Assembly (NCBI GenBank): GCA_019828565.1 | Contig: JAHDYR010000012.1 | Span: 1-64,000, forward strand | Length of the DNA: 64,000 bases | Source of the DNA: Carpediemonas membranifera | Taxonomy: Eukaryota; Fornicata | Direction of reading: 5' to 3' | Shown: piece by piece, positions 1-10,590 of the stretch | How positions within the stretch are numbered: the first letter of the stretch is position 1 | How the letters are laid out: each line of letters opens with the position of its first letter | The notes under the pieces: generated by a model | The model's database searches: none | Told to the model about the DNA's origin: nothing | The model's input: only the letters and a program-made list of their open reading frames with translations | Made by a program: the position numbers and the translations under genes

Positions 1-2539
1 CTGACGTGACGATGCGGCGTTTGCGAGAGCGTCCTCTCTCATTGCCTGAATTCCTAGCCTTCGCTAGCTGGATGGCTTGGCCAGCCGCCGCGCGTCTGTC
101 CTGTATTCTGGCGCTAGTCGAGTGGGTGCAGATGATGATCTCGTTCGGGATCCTGATGTTGACACCTAGTATGATCTCGGATGGTGAGAGGTGAGTGGGT
201 ATCCTGGGCGTCGAATTGACGATAAATTGTGCGACAGGTAAGTGCTTGACCCAGTCCGCGTCCCGGAAATGGAACTTTCTGGCCTTCAAGATTTTTGAGA
301 ACTCCACTGTTGGCCCGTTCGACGATGCCATTAGATTGCGGGTGATGTGGAGTCGTAACATGGGTGTGGAAACCCATCTCGTCGGCCAGGGACTTCATGA
401 GCTGATTGTTAAACTCGGGCCCGCCGTCAGTCTGTAAGACCTCGGGGCAGCCATAGCGTAAGACCCAGTTATTAACGAACGCCGTAACTGCGGCTTGCGC
501 AGTCGTACCTGTAACTGGAACCAACTCGGTCCACCTACTACACATATCTATGATGACGGAGATGTGCGTGAACCCCTGCGACTTGGGGAACGGACCTAAG
601 GTGTCGATGGCTACTCGCTTAAACGGTTCATCAACGGCGGTATGCAGACCATCCGGTGTATCGACGTGGGGTCTCTCGAGGACTTGGCACACCGGGCAAG
701 CTGCAATCACCTGGTCGACTGCGGCTCTCGACACCGACAACCCTTCGGCTCTAAGCTTCTCGGTCGTTAGTCGTCGAGATAGATGGGCGCCGGCGGTGGT
801 GTGTGCTTCTTCAATCTCATCGGTCGTAGCTTTGCGAGTGAACATAGTAAACACACGGGACAGACCATCTGCGGCTCCATTGTCCAGGCCGGCGACGTGC
901 TTAATCTCAAAGTCCAAGTCGGAAATGGCATCGGCCCACCTCCTGACTTTCGGGTTGATGCTACGGTACATGAAGGTAAGGTTTCGGTGGTCAGTGAGTA
1001 TGGAGAAAGGTCCCCAGGCAAGGAACTTGCGCCAGCGCTGCAAGGCCGCCACAATGGCGTACGCCTCCTTCTCAATCGTTGACCAACGAGACTGCGTGGC
1101 GTTGAAGGCCTTCGACATGTAACAGACAGGCTTGCCCTCTTGCAATAGGACTGCGCCGTACCCCACTCCCGAGGCGTCGGTCATTATAGAATGCTCCTTC
1201 GTGGCGTCGAAAATTGCTAGGGCGTCAGCGGAGGTAAGGCTCTGCTTGAGCTTATCGAGGGCCTCCTGCTGGGCGGTCAGGCCGAGACTTGTGTGACCGG
1301 ACATAGCTTTGATTAACGGGTGTCCGATTTCCGCAAAATGGGGGATGTGATCCCGGAAATAGTTGAGGAATCCTACTAGGCCCTGCATGCCCTTGATGGA
1401 TGTCGGCATCTGGAGATTTGCGATGTCGTCTACACGGCTGGGTGCGATTCTCACCCTGCCCATCATTGACAACCCAACCTAAGAACTCGACCTCCTGCCT
1501 GCCGAATTGGCATTTCTCGCGATTGAGCTGGAGCTTGACCTTACGCGCACGGTCCAGGACTCTTTCGAGGTTCGCGAGATATTCGGCCTCGTCGCTGCCG
1601 AAGACAATAATATCGTCGATGTAAATGTAACATGAGCTGCCCACGAGCCCGGCGAAGGCGCGCTCCATGGCCTTCTGGAAGTGAGCTCCTGCGTTGCGCA
1701 GCCCGAAAGGCATCCGTCGGTATTGATACTGCCCCTAGTACGGTGGTAAATGCAGTCAGGGGTCTTGATCGTTCTGTCAAAGGGATCTGGTGGTACCCGG
1801 ACGACAGGTCTAGAGTCGCGAAGATCTTCTGTCCTGCGAGCTGTGACAGCACCTCGTCGATACGAGGGATGGGGTAGTCGAACGGCTCAGTAAGCTCGTT
1901 AATACGGCGGAAATCGACTACGAAACGCGACTTGCCTCCCTTCTTAGGCACAGTCATAGCTGGGGAAGCGTATTGTGACTGGCAGGCCTCGATATATTTC
2001 TTGGCTAGCAGCGTGTCGATGTGCTCTCTCACGACGTGTATCTTCGCTGGGGGTACATAGTAAGGTCTGGCGTTCACGACCCGATCGTCCTTCAGAACGA
2101 GGTCGTACGGCTCTAGCCTGCTAGGTTCGTCCCGGTCTTGGAATAGATCGGAGAACCTCTTGATCAGTTCGGCTTGACTCTTGGTCGACTGGTCGGATAG
2201 ACTAAAGATGGCAGCGTTGTGCTTGAAAGCTTCGGGGACCTGGACTTCGTCCGAGTCTTCCCCTGACTCTACGTTCACGTCGGGGAGGATTCCCAGCTCG
2301 ACAAGGTGGGGGTACCCCAGGACGACGTCGAACTCAGTATCTAGCACAATCAACTCCGGCTTGAAGGACACTGCCTTAGGTGTAAAGGCTGACGGCATGA
2401 GTTTGATGTTCCCTTGCACGGAACCTTGGGACTGTATAGTTCCCTTGGCTGTACGCACGCTTCGCTCTTCATCTGATATTCGCGTCATACCCTTGGTCAG
2501 CTTGGGGGATATAGTGGAGCAGTTGGCTCCCCGAATCAA
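1..2539 (-). pseudogene. pol: G1 pol polyprotein (RT, RNase H, integrase), frame-broken
   Basis: Three overlapping minus-strand frames (about 2539-1541, 1713-1252, 1472-114) together give an almost complete pol. RT is shown by LDLSSGYHQIPL, the MPFGLRNAGAHFQ segment and the active site YIDD. RNase H is shown by MTDASGVGYGAVLL and LTDHRNL. Integrase is shown by a zinc-binding region ending CPVC, then IDTLGPF, QTDGGPEF and the VERAN helix, which gives the D-D-E triad. A further frame change lies near 200-230, after which coding continues past the window edge. The change of frame inside RT means no full polyprotein can be made without frameshifting, so I call it a pseudogene. Confidence 0.85.
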
Positions 2540-3183
2540 TCAAGGCAACGACGTCTCGACCCTCGACCTTAACTTTGCACAGAGGTAGGCTATCTTTGCG
2601 TTTGTGTGAAGTCATCGAGAACAAGGACAAGTACTGTGGGGATTTACAGAACCTGTCAAGGTGTCCGCTCTTCCCGCACTTCTGACACTTGTTCTTGGGC
2701 TTCTTACACTCGTAGACGGCGTGACCCTTACCACCACAGTTATAGCAAGTGAACTGTGAATGATCACGTCTGCCCTTCTTGTCGATAGGCTTAGTCGACG
2801 CGTGTTCAGGTCTGGTAGCATGCGAACGGTCTTCGGTGGGACGTGACTGAGGCTTGCGATCGTTGCGTAGGTGGGAGTTACGGCTCGTGTGGTGGTGCTC
2901 GGCGTTGGACGGCTTGTCCTGGAACGCGTTGGCGATCGCGGTGCTCTCTTGGACTGTTCTGGATAGGGCTAGAACGCGCGGCATGGCATCTTCTAGCGAC
3001 ATGTCCTGGATCACCTCCTTGATGCGGTACATCGTCTGGTTGGATCCGAACTTGAAACAACGAACGTATATGTCGCGTAGTGTCTCGAGGGGGAACTCGG
3101 GTTGGACGACTGCCATGGTAATACGGAACTTCTTGTTGACTCGAGCAACTTCGATAGGGGAGAAGTCCTTGGCGGTGATCATG
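2469..3183 (-). pseudogene. gag: G1 gag, C-terminal half with zinc knuckles and protease motif
   Basis: After the capsid-like segment beginning near FSPIEVARVNKKF there are two CCHC zinc knuckles, CYNCGGKGHAVYEC and CQKCGKSGHLDRFC, typical of nucleocapsid RNA binding. A protease-like ALIDSGS motif follows. The predicted first residues of the open frame (about 3218-3184) come from the end of E1, so the frame is chimeric there. It aligns with G2 gag at 29596-30618, which has the same LFR-x-x-x-A-K join intact. The other half of this gag is at 15259-15585. Confidence 0.85.
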
Positions 3184-3201
3184 CTGTCTGGAGGGGGTGT
3201 A
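3184..3201 (+). repeat. E1 left terminal inverted repeat
   Basis: CTGTCTGGAGGGGGTGTA is a perfect 18-bp inverted copy of 15241-15258. A subterminal GCAGTATAC lies about 10 bp further in and recurs near the right end. Confidence 0.92.
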
Positions 3202-4370
3202 TGGGTGGCAGTATACACCTACGGAACAGAGGGGCTCTGTCAAAAATGTCCGATTTAGAACGTCTTACTCTGGCACCATGTAGCCCCCTTCCTGATGCAC
3301 CTTTGAGCACGTGCTTGGCCTGCGATAATTACTTGGCGTCCCGTAAAGCCCAAAAATTAATCAAATCGTCATCAAATGCGAATTAAAGATGCTGATATTG
3401 CTCATGAAACGACTCTGCTGATCAGCTGGGACTCTACGCGGCGATATGGCATGGCAAGTCTCTACACTTTGGAGACAATTCGGTCCCATGGTTCCTACCT
3501 TGACCCACGTTGTCTCGCGCGCGCGAGGACTCACTAAAAGGATATATCAACACTGGGAGCAGAAAAAAGGCACGGCGAGATGCAGGCGCTGTTGCTGAGC
3601 TCATTTTCCGGATAAGACCCGTTTTTGTCACCTCAACCCATTCATATTGGCGGCTGTTGCTTCGTTTTTGATCAAATCAAATGGAAACCAAAACGAGATC
3701 CGGGAAACGAGGATGATTGGGAGAGATAGACACATCATAAGGTCTTTAATATAGTAATGCACCGTCAATGAGAAGTTCTTGGTTCCTGAAATGGATTATT
3801 GATCCCAAACGCTTTTCTTTGAGGATAACGCACTTATAGCGGTGATTTCCACACAATTCATCCAAATACTGATCAAAACATCAGAACTGCAAGTAAAATG
3901 GGTATAGATCGTTTATCCACGGAGAAATCAATTGCTCCCAATCCCAGCTTACAAGAAAAAAAGTTAAGGGGCTGTATTGGGGCTTGCACTGATATCTCTA
4001 TATATGCCGACACAGTCACTGGGCTGCCCATCACTGAACAGCTCTAGCCCAATACAAAAACATGAGGGCTCGAAGTTTTGGCCTTCTCGGAAAAGGGTGG
4101 CGGAACGCTGCAACACTACAATGCTAATGGACAGAGGGGAGGAAGTGGTCCACAGGTATGTCCTATGGGTCGCTTCTTCCCCTCTGTCCATTTTTTACAC
4201 GATATCGATTTGCCGGATTTGACACATGTTGTGCGATCTTTAACTCCTCGCGTCCAAGCACCTCTCCCAAACGATCTGCAAGATCGACCAGCCCTGGATC
4301 ACTTGGGCCTGCCTCCGTGCCCGGCCTGTTGCGATCAATGATGGTGATTACTTGCAACGAACGCGATCAC
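3202..4370. other. E1 left-end noncoding module
   Basis: About 1.17 kb without a convincing gene, nearly identical to 33101-34279 in E2. It holds a subterminal block near 4040-4110 that recurs in the same orientation at the right end (15135-15210), and the hairpin at 4129-4189. Such subterminal sequence is commonly bound by transposases, which is an inference here. It also shares 4270-4370 with a second copy inside E1 at about 12868-12985. Confidence 0.7.
4129..4189 (+). ncRNA. Hairpin module followed by a T-run (copy 1)
   Basis: Two imperfectly complementary arms of about 28 bases (starting GGACAGAGGGGAGGAAG, ending CTTCTTCCCCTCTGTCC) surround a loop of about five bases and are followed by TTTTTT. 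Copies occur at 34031-34091 and, outside E1/E2, at 31112-31172. The third copy has paired changes that keep the stem. It could be a small structured RNA with a pol III-like end, or only a foldback DNA repeat. No transcript evidence is available. Confidence 0.4.
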
Positions 4371-4514
4371 CGGAAATTACCTTACCTTACCTTACCTGCA
4401 GGTACCATGGGTGTTCGTTTTCGTCTCCAAACGCCATGGTGTAAGAGCATAAAGTGCATTTTCTGTTTACTGTGCCGTTGGGGATTGATGGCGCTGGCGT
4501 AGGGGTGCTGTGTG

Positions 4515-6229
4515 GGCGCCAGGGATGACGGCGCCAGGGATGAGACGCCAGGGATGAGGGAGCCAAGATGAGGGCGCCAGGGATGAGGCGCCAGGGATGA
4601 CGGCGCCAGGATGAGGCGCCAGGGATGAGGCGCCAGGATGAGGGAGCCAAGATGAGGGCGCCAGGGATGAGGCGCCAGGGATGAGGCGCCAGGGATGAGG
4701 CGCCAGGATGAGGGAGCCAAGATGAGGGCGCCAGGGATGAGGCGCCAGGGATGACGGCGCCAGGATGAGGGAGCCAAGATGAGGGCGCCAGGGATGAGGC
4801 GCCAGGGATGAGGCGCCAGGGATGAGGCGCCAGGATGAGGGAGCCAAGATGAGGGCGCCAGGATGAGGCGCCAGGGATGACGGCGCCAGGGATGAGACGC
4901 CAGGGATGAGGGAGCCAAGATGAGGGCGCCAGGGATGAGGCGCCAGGGATGAGGCGCCAGGATGAGGGAGCCAAGATGAGGGCGCCAGGATGAGGCGCCA
5001 GGGATGACGGCGCCAGGGATGAGGCGCCAGGGATGACGGCGCCAGGATGAGGCGCCAGGATGAGGCGCCAGGGATGAGGCGCCAGGATGAGGGAGCCAAG
5101 ATGAGGGCGCCAGGGATGAGGCGCCAGGGATGAGGCGCCAGGGATGAGGCGCCAGGGATGAGGGAGCCAAGATGAGGGCGCCAGGGATGAGGCGCCAGGG
5201 ATGAGGGAGCCAAGATGAGGGCGCCAGGGATGAGGCGCCAGGGATGAGGCGCCAGGGATGAGGCGCCAGGATGAGGGAGCCAAGATGAGGGCGCCAGGGA
5301 TGAGGCGCCAGGGATGAGGCGCCAGGGATGAGGGAGCCAAGATGAGGGCGCCAGGGATGAGGCGCCAGGGATGAGGCGCCAGGGATGAGGCGCCAGGGAT
5401 GAGGCGCCAGGGATGAGGCGCCAGGGATGAGGGAGCCAAGATGAGGGCGCCAGGGATGAGGCGCCAGGGATGAGGCGCCAGGGATGAGGCGCCAGGGATG
5501 AGGGCGCCAGGGATGAGGCGCCAGGGATGAGGGAGCCAAGATGAGGGCGCCAGGGATGAGGCGCCAGGGATGAGGGAGCCAAGATGAGGGCGCCAGGGAT
5601 GAGGCGCCAGGGATGAGGCGCCAGGATGAGGGAGCCAAGATGAGGGCGCCAGGGATGAGGCGCCAGGGATGAGGCGCCAGGGATGAGGGAGCCAGGATGA
5701 GGGAGCCAAGATGAGGGCGCCAGGGATGAGGCGCCAGGGATGAGGCGCCAGGATGAGGGAGCCAAGATGAGGGCGCCAGGGATGAGGCGCCAGGGATGAC
5801 GGCGCCAGGATGAGGGCGCCAGGGATGAGGGCGCCAGGGATGACGGCGCCAGGATGAGGGCGCCAGGGATGAGGCGCCAGGGATGAGGCGCCAGGGATGA
5901 GGCGCCAGGATGAGGGAGCCAAGATGAGGGCGCCAGGGATGAGGCGCCAGGGATGAGGCGCCAGGGATGAGGCGCCAGGGATGAGGGCGCCAGGATGAGG
6001 GCGCCAGGGATGAGGCGCCAGGGATGACGGCGCCAGGGATGAGACGCCAGGGATGAGGGAGCCAAGATGAGGGCGCCAGGGATGAGGCGCCAGGGATGAG
6101 GGAGCCAAGATGAGGGCGCCAGGGATGAGGCGCCAGGGATGACGGCGCCAGGATGAGGGCGCCAGGGATGAGGCGCCAGGGATGAGGCGCCAGGGATGAC
6201 GGCGCCAGGATGAGGGCGCCAGGGATGAG
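4515..6229. repeat. 1.7-kb GC-rich satellite-like array in E1
   Basis: The array is made of 14-15-bp units of two main kinds, GCGCCAGGGATGAG and GAGCCAAGATGAGG, in irregular order. It is preceded by four TTACC/TACCT units at about 4378-4397. Three very long minus-strand frames cover it, all encoding repeats such as SSLAPHPWRLIPGA. All three frames are open at once, which is a property of the repeat and not evidence of a gene. A contracted version of about 160 bp with the same flanks is at 13113-13270. Confidence 0.93.
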
Positions 6230-6242
6230 GAGTACAGTATTT

Positions 6243-6331
6243 GAACCCCGAAAACGCCATATTACCAACACCAATGAGCTTTATCAACGAAGATGCGCTC
6301 ACTGGTGCCGGTTATGGCGTTTTCGGGGTTC
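6243..6331. repeat. Foldback repeat with CCCCGAAAACGC arms (1)
   Basis: The arms GAACCCCGAAAACGCCATA (6243-6261) and TATGGCGTTTTCGGGGTTC (6313-6331) are perfect 19-bp inverted repeats, with weaker pairing further in. A second copy with small changes lies at 13277-13366. It may be a miniature inverted-repeat element or a stem-loop. Confidence 0.75.
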
Positions 6332-6495
6332 GTCGATCATTCTGCTCCCAAATCTGCACCTGTATTTTCTGGAGCATACCCGGGAGCTGGGCCAGACGAG
6401 TGGTGCCACAGGGACTAAGCTCCGCTGCTCAGCCTCTGCCAGGCGACACTCGTCTGAATTCTGCACGAAAAATTCAGACAACGAAAGATGGGCAA

Positions 6496-6584
6496 GGGCC
6501 CCGAAAACGCTGAAGTACCAGCGCAAGTAGAGCGGTTTGCAATAAAATAGCTTACTTGCGCTGGTGCTGGCGTTTTCGGGGCCC
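6496..6584. repeat. Foldback repeat with CCCCGAAAACGC arms (2)
   Basis: GGGCCCCGAAAACGC (6496-6510) pairs with GCGTTTTCGGGGCCC (6570-6584). Inner arms around TACCAGCGCAAGTA (6516-6529) pair with 6553-6565. It shares its outer motif with the foldback at 6243 but has different inner arms, so the two are related but distinct units. Confidence 0.7.
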
Positions 6585-6587
6585 TGG

Positions 6588-6925
6588 TCTTCCCCCGGGC
6601 GCTCTCCCGGGCTTCTCTCCCGGGCTCTTCTCCCCGGGCGCTCTCCCGGGCTCTCTCCCCGGGCTCCTCTCCCGGGCTCTCTCCCGGGCTCCTCTCTCCC
6701 GGGCGCTCTCCCGGGCTTCTCTCCCGGGCTCTCTCCCGGGCTCTCTCCCCGGGCTCTCTCCCGGGCTCCTCTCTCCCGGGCTTCTCTCCCGGGCGCTCTC
6801 CCGGGCTCTCTCCCCGGGCTCTCTCCCCGGGGCTCTCCCCGCGCTCTTCTCCCCCGGGCGCTCTCCCGGGCTCCTCTCCCCGGGCTCCTCTCTCCCGGGC
6901 TCTATCCTCCGGGGCTCCTGTCCCC
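6588..6925. repeat. CTCTCCCGGGC tandem array
   Basis: About 340 bp of 10-14-bp units built on CTCTCCCGGGC with variable spacers. It is nearly pure C/G/T on this strand. The plus-strand frames over it (repeats of PGLLSRALSR type) are repeat artefacts. It is absent from E2. Confidence 0.9.
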
Positions 6926-7000
6926 AGCGCTGTTTCCCAGGCGCTCTGCTCTCTCCAGCGTCCTCACTCGTAAATGTACGTTGCTGTCTTGTCTGCTTGA

Positions 7001-7372
7001 TCTGATTTCATTTAGTGTGCACTTTAGGGGATAGTTTCATTGCAACGCCAAAATGGCGAGTTCAGGTTGTAGCAATGATCTGATGCGCGGAATGTACTAG
7101 AAAACATTGCAATTACAACGCAAAGCAGCGAAAAGCGGAGAAATCAACATCAATAACAACATCAACACCAAAAAGAACAGTATCCCAAAGAGTTGTGGGC
7201 GTTGCTGCGCCAAAGAGCAATAAATGACCACAAAGCATTCGCTTATGCACAATTAGCTGCCAGAAAGAACACTACACCGTTACTTTGGATCATCCCAGTT
7301 CGCCGGAGATGACGCAGGTCCAGAACGCTGCCTTGGAGGGCTGGTGAAGCGGTTGTGTAGCGCTTACTCGCC
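7001..7372 (+). repeat. Block B repeat, copy 1
   Basis: This 372-bp block recurs at 37126-37520, 42822-43221 and, truncated, 48262-48496. All four copies are in the same orientation and are over 95 percent alike by eye. On the minus strand its first part encodes a segment LQGSVLDLRHLRRTG, read as a common C-terminal tail after different upstream sequences. The rest is noncoding, with short AACATCAA/ATCAATAAC runs. No terminal repeats or target duplications were found, so its nature is unknown. Confidence 0.8.
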
Positions 7373-7412
7373 TGGCCTTTGGGGCTCTCTCAACATCCTT
7401 CCAGACTACTGC

Positions 7413-7965
7413 ATTGTCATTCACCGGAGGAGCAGGCCAGAGTCACTTGCCATCTGGCGCATCATGAGGAGATATTGGAATGTGATGATGTGTTTATTGA
7501 CTAAATGAGCTGGAATTAGGCGGGTTTGATGTTGCTTACATGTTCTGTGGCATGCCTGATGTCCAAAGATGTATTTTGGCACAGTGATGTTGTTTAGTGT
7601 GCTCATTGCTGACCGCGTAGTTATCTGACTTCAATGTGTCGTGTTGGTGCCAAGAAATCGATGGTAGCTCGCACGTTTGAGGTAGTTGCTTGTTGCATCG
7701 ATGCAACGCACTTTAAGGATTAAAAAGCTGTACCCCATTGCCGTTTCCTAAGGCCAAATGCGGCCCTCTCTAGCGTATATACACGCGTGAATTGGGACTA
7801 GATGGGACTAGATGCAGTGTTGTGGCATGCCCGGTCTAGCTGAATCCACAAATGTGGATCGGCTCGGGCTGCCGGTTGGATAGGTGGCCTGCTCTGGACT
7901 TATGGCTGGAGATACAGTTGGCAGGTAGTTGACTCGTACATGCTCATATGGACAACCGACGGCCA
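7413..7965 (+). repeat. Block A repeat, copy 1
   Basis: A block of 0.4-0.65 kb found five times, only inside E1 and E2: here, at about 12459-12870, and reversed at 37790-38335, 43491-44160 and 46918-47590. It includes an inverted GCATCGATGC at its centre, the duplicated phrase GGGACTAGATGGGACTAGAT, and an ACACGCGTG motif. A 61-codon open frame (7421-7606, minus strand) is kept in all copies, but this follows from the high DNA identity and is not evidence of coding. Confidence 0.8.
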
Positions 7966-7966
7966 T

Positions 7967-9355
7967 TTACTTCTGATGCTTTTCCTGCTCTCTCTTCTCC
8001 ATCACGTCGTCATACTCGGCCCTCGTCAGCCTCACAGTTGTCATCCCGGCATCACGGATGTGCTCAAAGGCCTCAATGGGCAGCTTCGGCATCTCGTCGT
8101 CGCTGTCGCTGCTGCTGCCCAAGTCTGACTCGCTCTCGTGATAGCGGAAAAGGCGAATGCGTCTGCTGGGCTCCCTGGTCTTCATAGAGTCATAGAGCGG
8201 AGCGAGCCCACTTCCATTGGCCCCGCTACGGACACCCTCATCGGTATCTCTCTCAGACATATCACACTCAACCTGTTGTGACTGAACAAATGACAGGTTA
8301 TCGACGAGGCTATCCTCGGCATCGCTGTCTGAACTCTCCTCATCCTCCCACTCTCCTTCCAGCATCTCCAACCCGGCCTCATCGTCAGACTCGCCCTCCA
8401 CCGCGGTCTCCGGCATCTCTGCCTCGCCAGCTGTCTCGTCAAACAGCGCCTCATCGTCAGACTCCCCCTCCCCCGTGTCGTCCCCCTCGGGCTTACGCTG
8501 GTCGTGGAGCTGGACCATCCTAATCCTGAGCTTGTTGTAAAGCCAGTCATCGAGCGTCGGCGGCACCAGGTCAGCAGAGCTTCGGATCTCCGGGTTGAGA
8601 TCGAGGATCGTTGGGCGTCGCGTGGTCGTTAAGTGACTGGACGCCAACTGGCGCCTGAACTGCTCATCGGTCAGGCTGATGCGCTTGTCCTTAATGACCT
8701 TACGAACCTTGGTCGGATCCCTGGGCCTGCCCGTCCGTCTCTGTGTCTCAATCACCCGCTTCTTGAGCTGATTGAGATCGACATGCACAGTGGGCGCATA
8801 GCGAAGCTGGTTAACACTCAGCCCGACCGACTTGAGAGCCTGCGAGAAGGTGCTAGGCATCACAGCGGACATCGCAGATGGTGCCCCGGTGAATAGCAAC
8901 CAGTCAGAGAGTTCCGGGGGAATCTGGAGCTCGCTCACATCAATATCGCGGGCTGATGTGGCAGTCATGCCCGTGTGGCTGATGATAAGAGCCAGCGCAT
9001 TGTAGGGGAAGACTAGTCGGACAATAGCTTCCGATGCGACAGGCTCAAACTGCCCAAGCGGCTTGACATTGTCTCTGCCGGAGTTTCGGAATGAGTTGAC
9101 GGCACTGAGAGTGACAGCAGCGGTTGCCTTGCTCAATGATGCAGCAAAACCGGGCACAAGCGATCTAACCTCCTCGGACCGGATCACGGAGAGCGCTTCG
9201 TCCTCGGTACTCCCTCGCTCACGTTGTACGAATTGAACGAATCGCGAAAGGTTGCTTGCAGCCGCTTTCCGGGAAGATTTCTTGCTGATGGTGCACAACC
9301 AAGCATTCTTCACGTCTTGCATGCTTGTTTCCATCTCCCGCGGGCTTCCTTCCAT
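7967..9355 (-). CDS. Tyrosine-recombinase-like DNA-binding protein with acidic tail (E1 allele)
   Basis: 462 residues with a clear ATG at 9355, two bases from the first of four specific 23-bp sites. Residues about 10-105 look like the N-terminal SAM-like core-binding domain of tyrosine recombinases (helices around KAAASNLSRFVQFVQ and LSAVNSFRNS). Residues about 130-200 resemble the start of a catalytic domain (IISHTGMTATSARDIDVSEL), but the expected Arg after TG is absent and no HxxR or nucleophile Tyr is evident. From about residue 215 (VIKDKRISLTDEQF) to the end it is almost identical to the E2 homologue (41410-42771). This tail includes long Asp/Glu/Ser stretches. I infer a DNA-binding regulator or a recombinase derivative, not an active enzyme. 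It is divergent from the OTU-like gene at 10591. Confidence 0.6.
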   Translation of the reverse strand: MEGSPREMETSMQDVKNAWLCTISKKSSRKAAASNLSRFVQFVQRERGSTEDEALSVIRSEEVRSLVPGFAASLSKATAAVTLSAVNSFRNSGRDNVKPLGQFEPVASEAIVRLVFPYNALALIISHTGMTATSARDIDVSELQIPPELSDWLLFTGAPSAMSAVMPSTFSQALKSVGLSVNQLRYAPTVHVDLNQLKKRVIETQRRTGRPRDPTKVRKVIKDKRISLTDEQFRRQLASSHLTTTRRPTILDLNPEIRSSADLVPPTLDDWLYNKLRIRMVQLHDQRKPEGDDTGEGESDDEALFDETAGEAEMPETAVEGESDDEAGLEMLEGEWEDEESSDSDAEDSLVDNLSFVQSQQVECDMSERDTDEGVRSGANGSGLAPLYDSMKTREPSRRIRLFRYHESESDLGSSSDSDDEMPKLPIEAFEHIRDAGMTTVRLTRAEYDDVMEKREQEKHQK

Positions 9356-9356
9356 C

Positions 9357-9686
9357 GATATACGGATTTCAGACTTTCGTCATGCACAAAAATTCGAATC
9401 TCTCCAAATGCCCAAAACAGTGGTCAAACCGTGTTCAGGGGTACAAAAGAGTGCCATAGGCACGTTCTTGCATTTCAAAATATTCTAGAGGTCGTTCATA
9501 AATTCTCAGATGGCCAACAGTACGAAAGTCTGAAATCCATTTATCATGAGACCCGACAAATTTGAAATCCATTTATCGGGTGGATACATCACTGTAGAGG
9601 GTATTCATGGATATAGGTGCCTTTTCGGTGCCGAGGGGAGTCAACATTTGAGGTCGTGCAGGCAGAAAGTCTGAAATCCGTTTATC
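9357..9686. promoter_or_regulatory. Four-site array upstream of the E1 recombinase-like gene
   Basis: Sites lie at 9357-9379, 9523-9545, about 9556-9577 (weaker) and 9664-9686. They share the core ACGGATTTCAGACTTTCG or its complement. The site next to the start codon is inverted relative to the other three. The E2 homologue has four sites with a different left half at matching spacings (41061-41391). They are probable binding sites for the adjacent gene product, acting as operator, iteron or recombination site. The function is inferred from position and spacing only. Confidence 0.6.
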
Positions 9687-10590
9687 TCACCACTGCTTAG
9701 TGTTCATGGCAGACAACGCCTTCCTGGCGACGTCTGGGGTGTAAGGATTCGCTTGCCTCTGTGTTGTCGCATCAGCTTCGCTGAAAACGGGTGAACTGAC
9801 CCGCGCATTCGCGCACTTTATGCTCGCAACGAGACCGAAATGACGAACTGAAGAATAGGAAGAATACTGGCGGCTTTAACGATACAGGCATGCACATATC
9901 ACTAAGAAACATCAGTATGCGGGCGCAGAGCATCATTAAAGCAACAATTATCTCTAAACAACATCAAGTACCAAAAGTCCATCAGGACCATACAATATGA
10001 ACTATAAATAAACCACAGAGCAGTATAGATGATTTGAGAGTACCAGGCATGGCCAGAATACCGCAATTATCGTCCGTTCATCCACGTGACCTCCATCTTG
10101 GTCGGTATCCAGAGAACGCCCGTCAGACGCTTGCAACGGAACATTTAGGGGGTGCATCCTAAATGGGTCCAGATTTGAGGCACCCTTGGTCTGACATGCC
10201 ATGACCGAGCACTCTAGGGGCCTCCACAGTGCGTCCCGAGGTACGTTAGAGCACCACAGACCTTCCCCCAAAAGCTGACTCCTGGACACCTTGGCCGGAG
10301 CTCGCCCGAAGCGTGCCTCGGCTTGAACTAACGGCAAGAGAGCATAAAATCAGCCCTTTCGAACCGTGTTTTATGCTCTGCTGCCGTTATAGAATTATTC
10401 AAAGGGCCCTCTCTTTGCGCTTTTTTTCTGGTTCGTGGGACGAAGTAGGGACGGACAAAAAAGCACATACGGAAGGTATTGGAGGTACTGAGGCCGCCTA
10501 GGTACATAGTTGCCATGTGGATGGTTTCAGTTTATTACTTTTGGCACTCTATGTCCATTTTTTTATGCTCTCTTGCTGATAGTGCCGAAC
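9687..10590. promoter_or_regulatory. Divergent intergenic region between recombinase-like and OTU-like genes (E1)
   Basis: There is no gene here. With the site array the intergenic distance is 1,235 bp in E1 and 1,234 bp in E2. The part 9850-10320 is strongly conserved with 40460-40940 in reverse. The conserved core includes a run of about 120 bp around 10190-10300. An E1-specific inverted repeat lies at 10327-10391 (arms TAACGGC plus AGAGCATAAAA). The region presumably holds both promoters. Confidence 0.6.

Larger units (their letters stand above)
1..3183 (-). mobile_element. Ty3/gypsy element G1, 3' part (pol and C-terminal gag)
   Basis: This is the downstream part of a minus-strand Ty3/gypsy retrotransposon that runs off the left window edge. 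Going leftwards it holds the second half of gag, then protease, reverse transcriptase, RNase H and integrase. The missing first half of gag and the 5' LTR lie at 15259-15716. DNA element E1 (3184-15258) sits between them with CATG on both sides, and removing E1 plus one CATG rejoins the gag frame. The order protease-RT-RNase H-integrase is the Ty3 order. G1 is closest to G2 (24848-30762) in this window. Several frame breaks suggest it is inactive. Confidence 0.9.

Noticed and set aside
4382-6302. Three minus-strand frames of 570-630 codons
   Set aside because: They only translate the 14-15-bp array. All three frames are open together and encode the same low-complexity repeat.
4515-6925. Arrays as CRISPR
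   Set aside because: No constant repeat with unique spacers, the units are contiguous, and the genome is eukaryotic.
6556-7034. Two plus-strand frames rich in Pro, Gly, Leu and Ser
   Set aside because: Products of the CTCTCCCGGGC array, with no sign of coding.
7421-7606. 61-codon frame repeated in every block A copy
   Set aside because: Its conservation follows from near-identical DNA in a recent repeat. No codon-level constraint can be shown.
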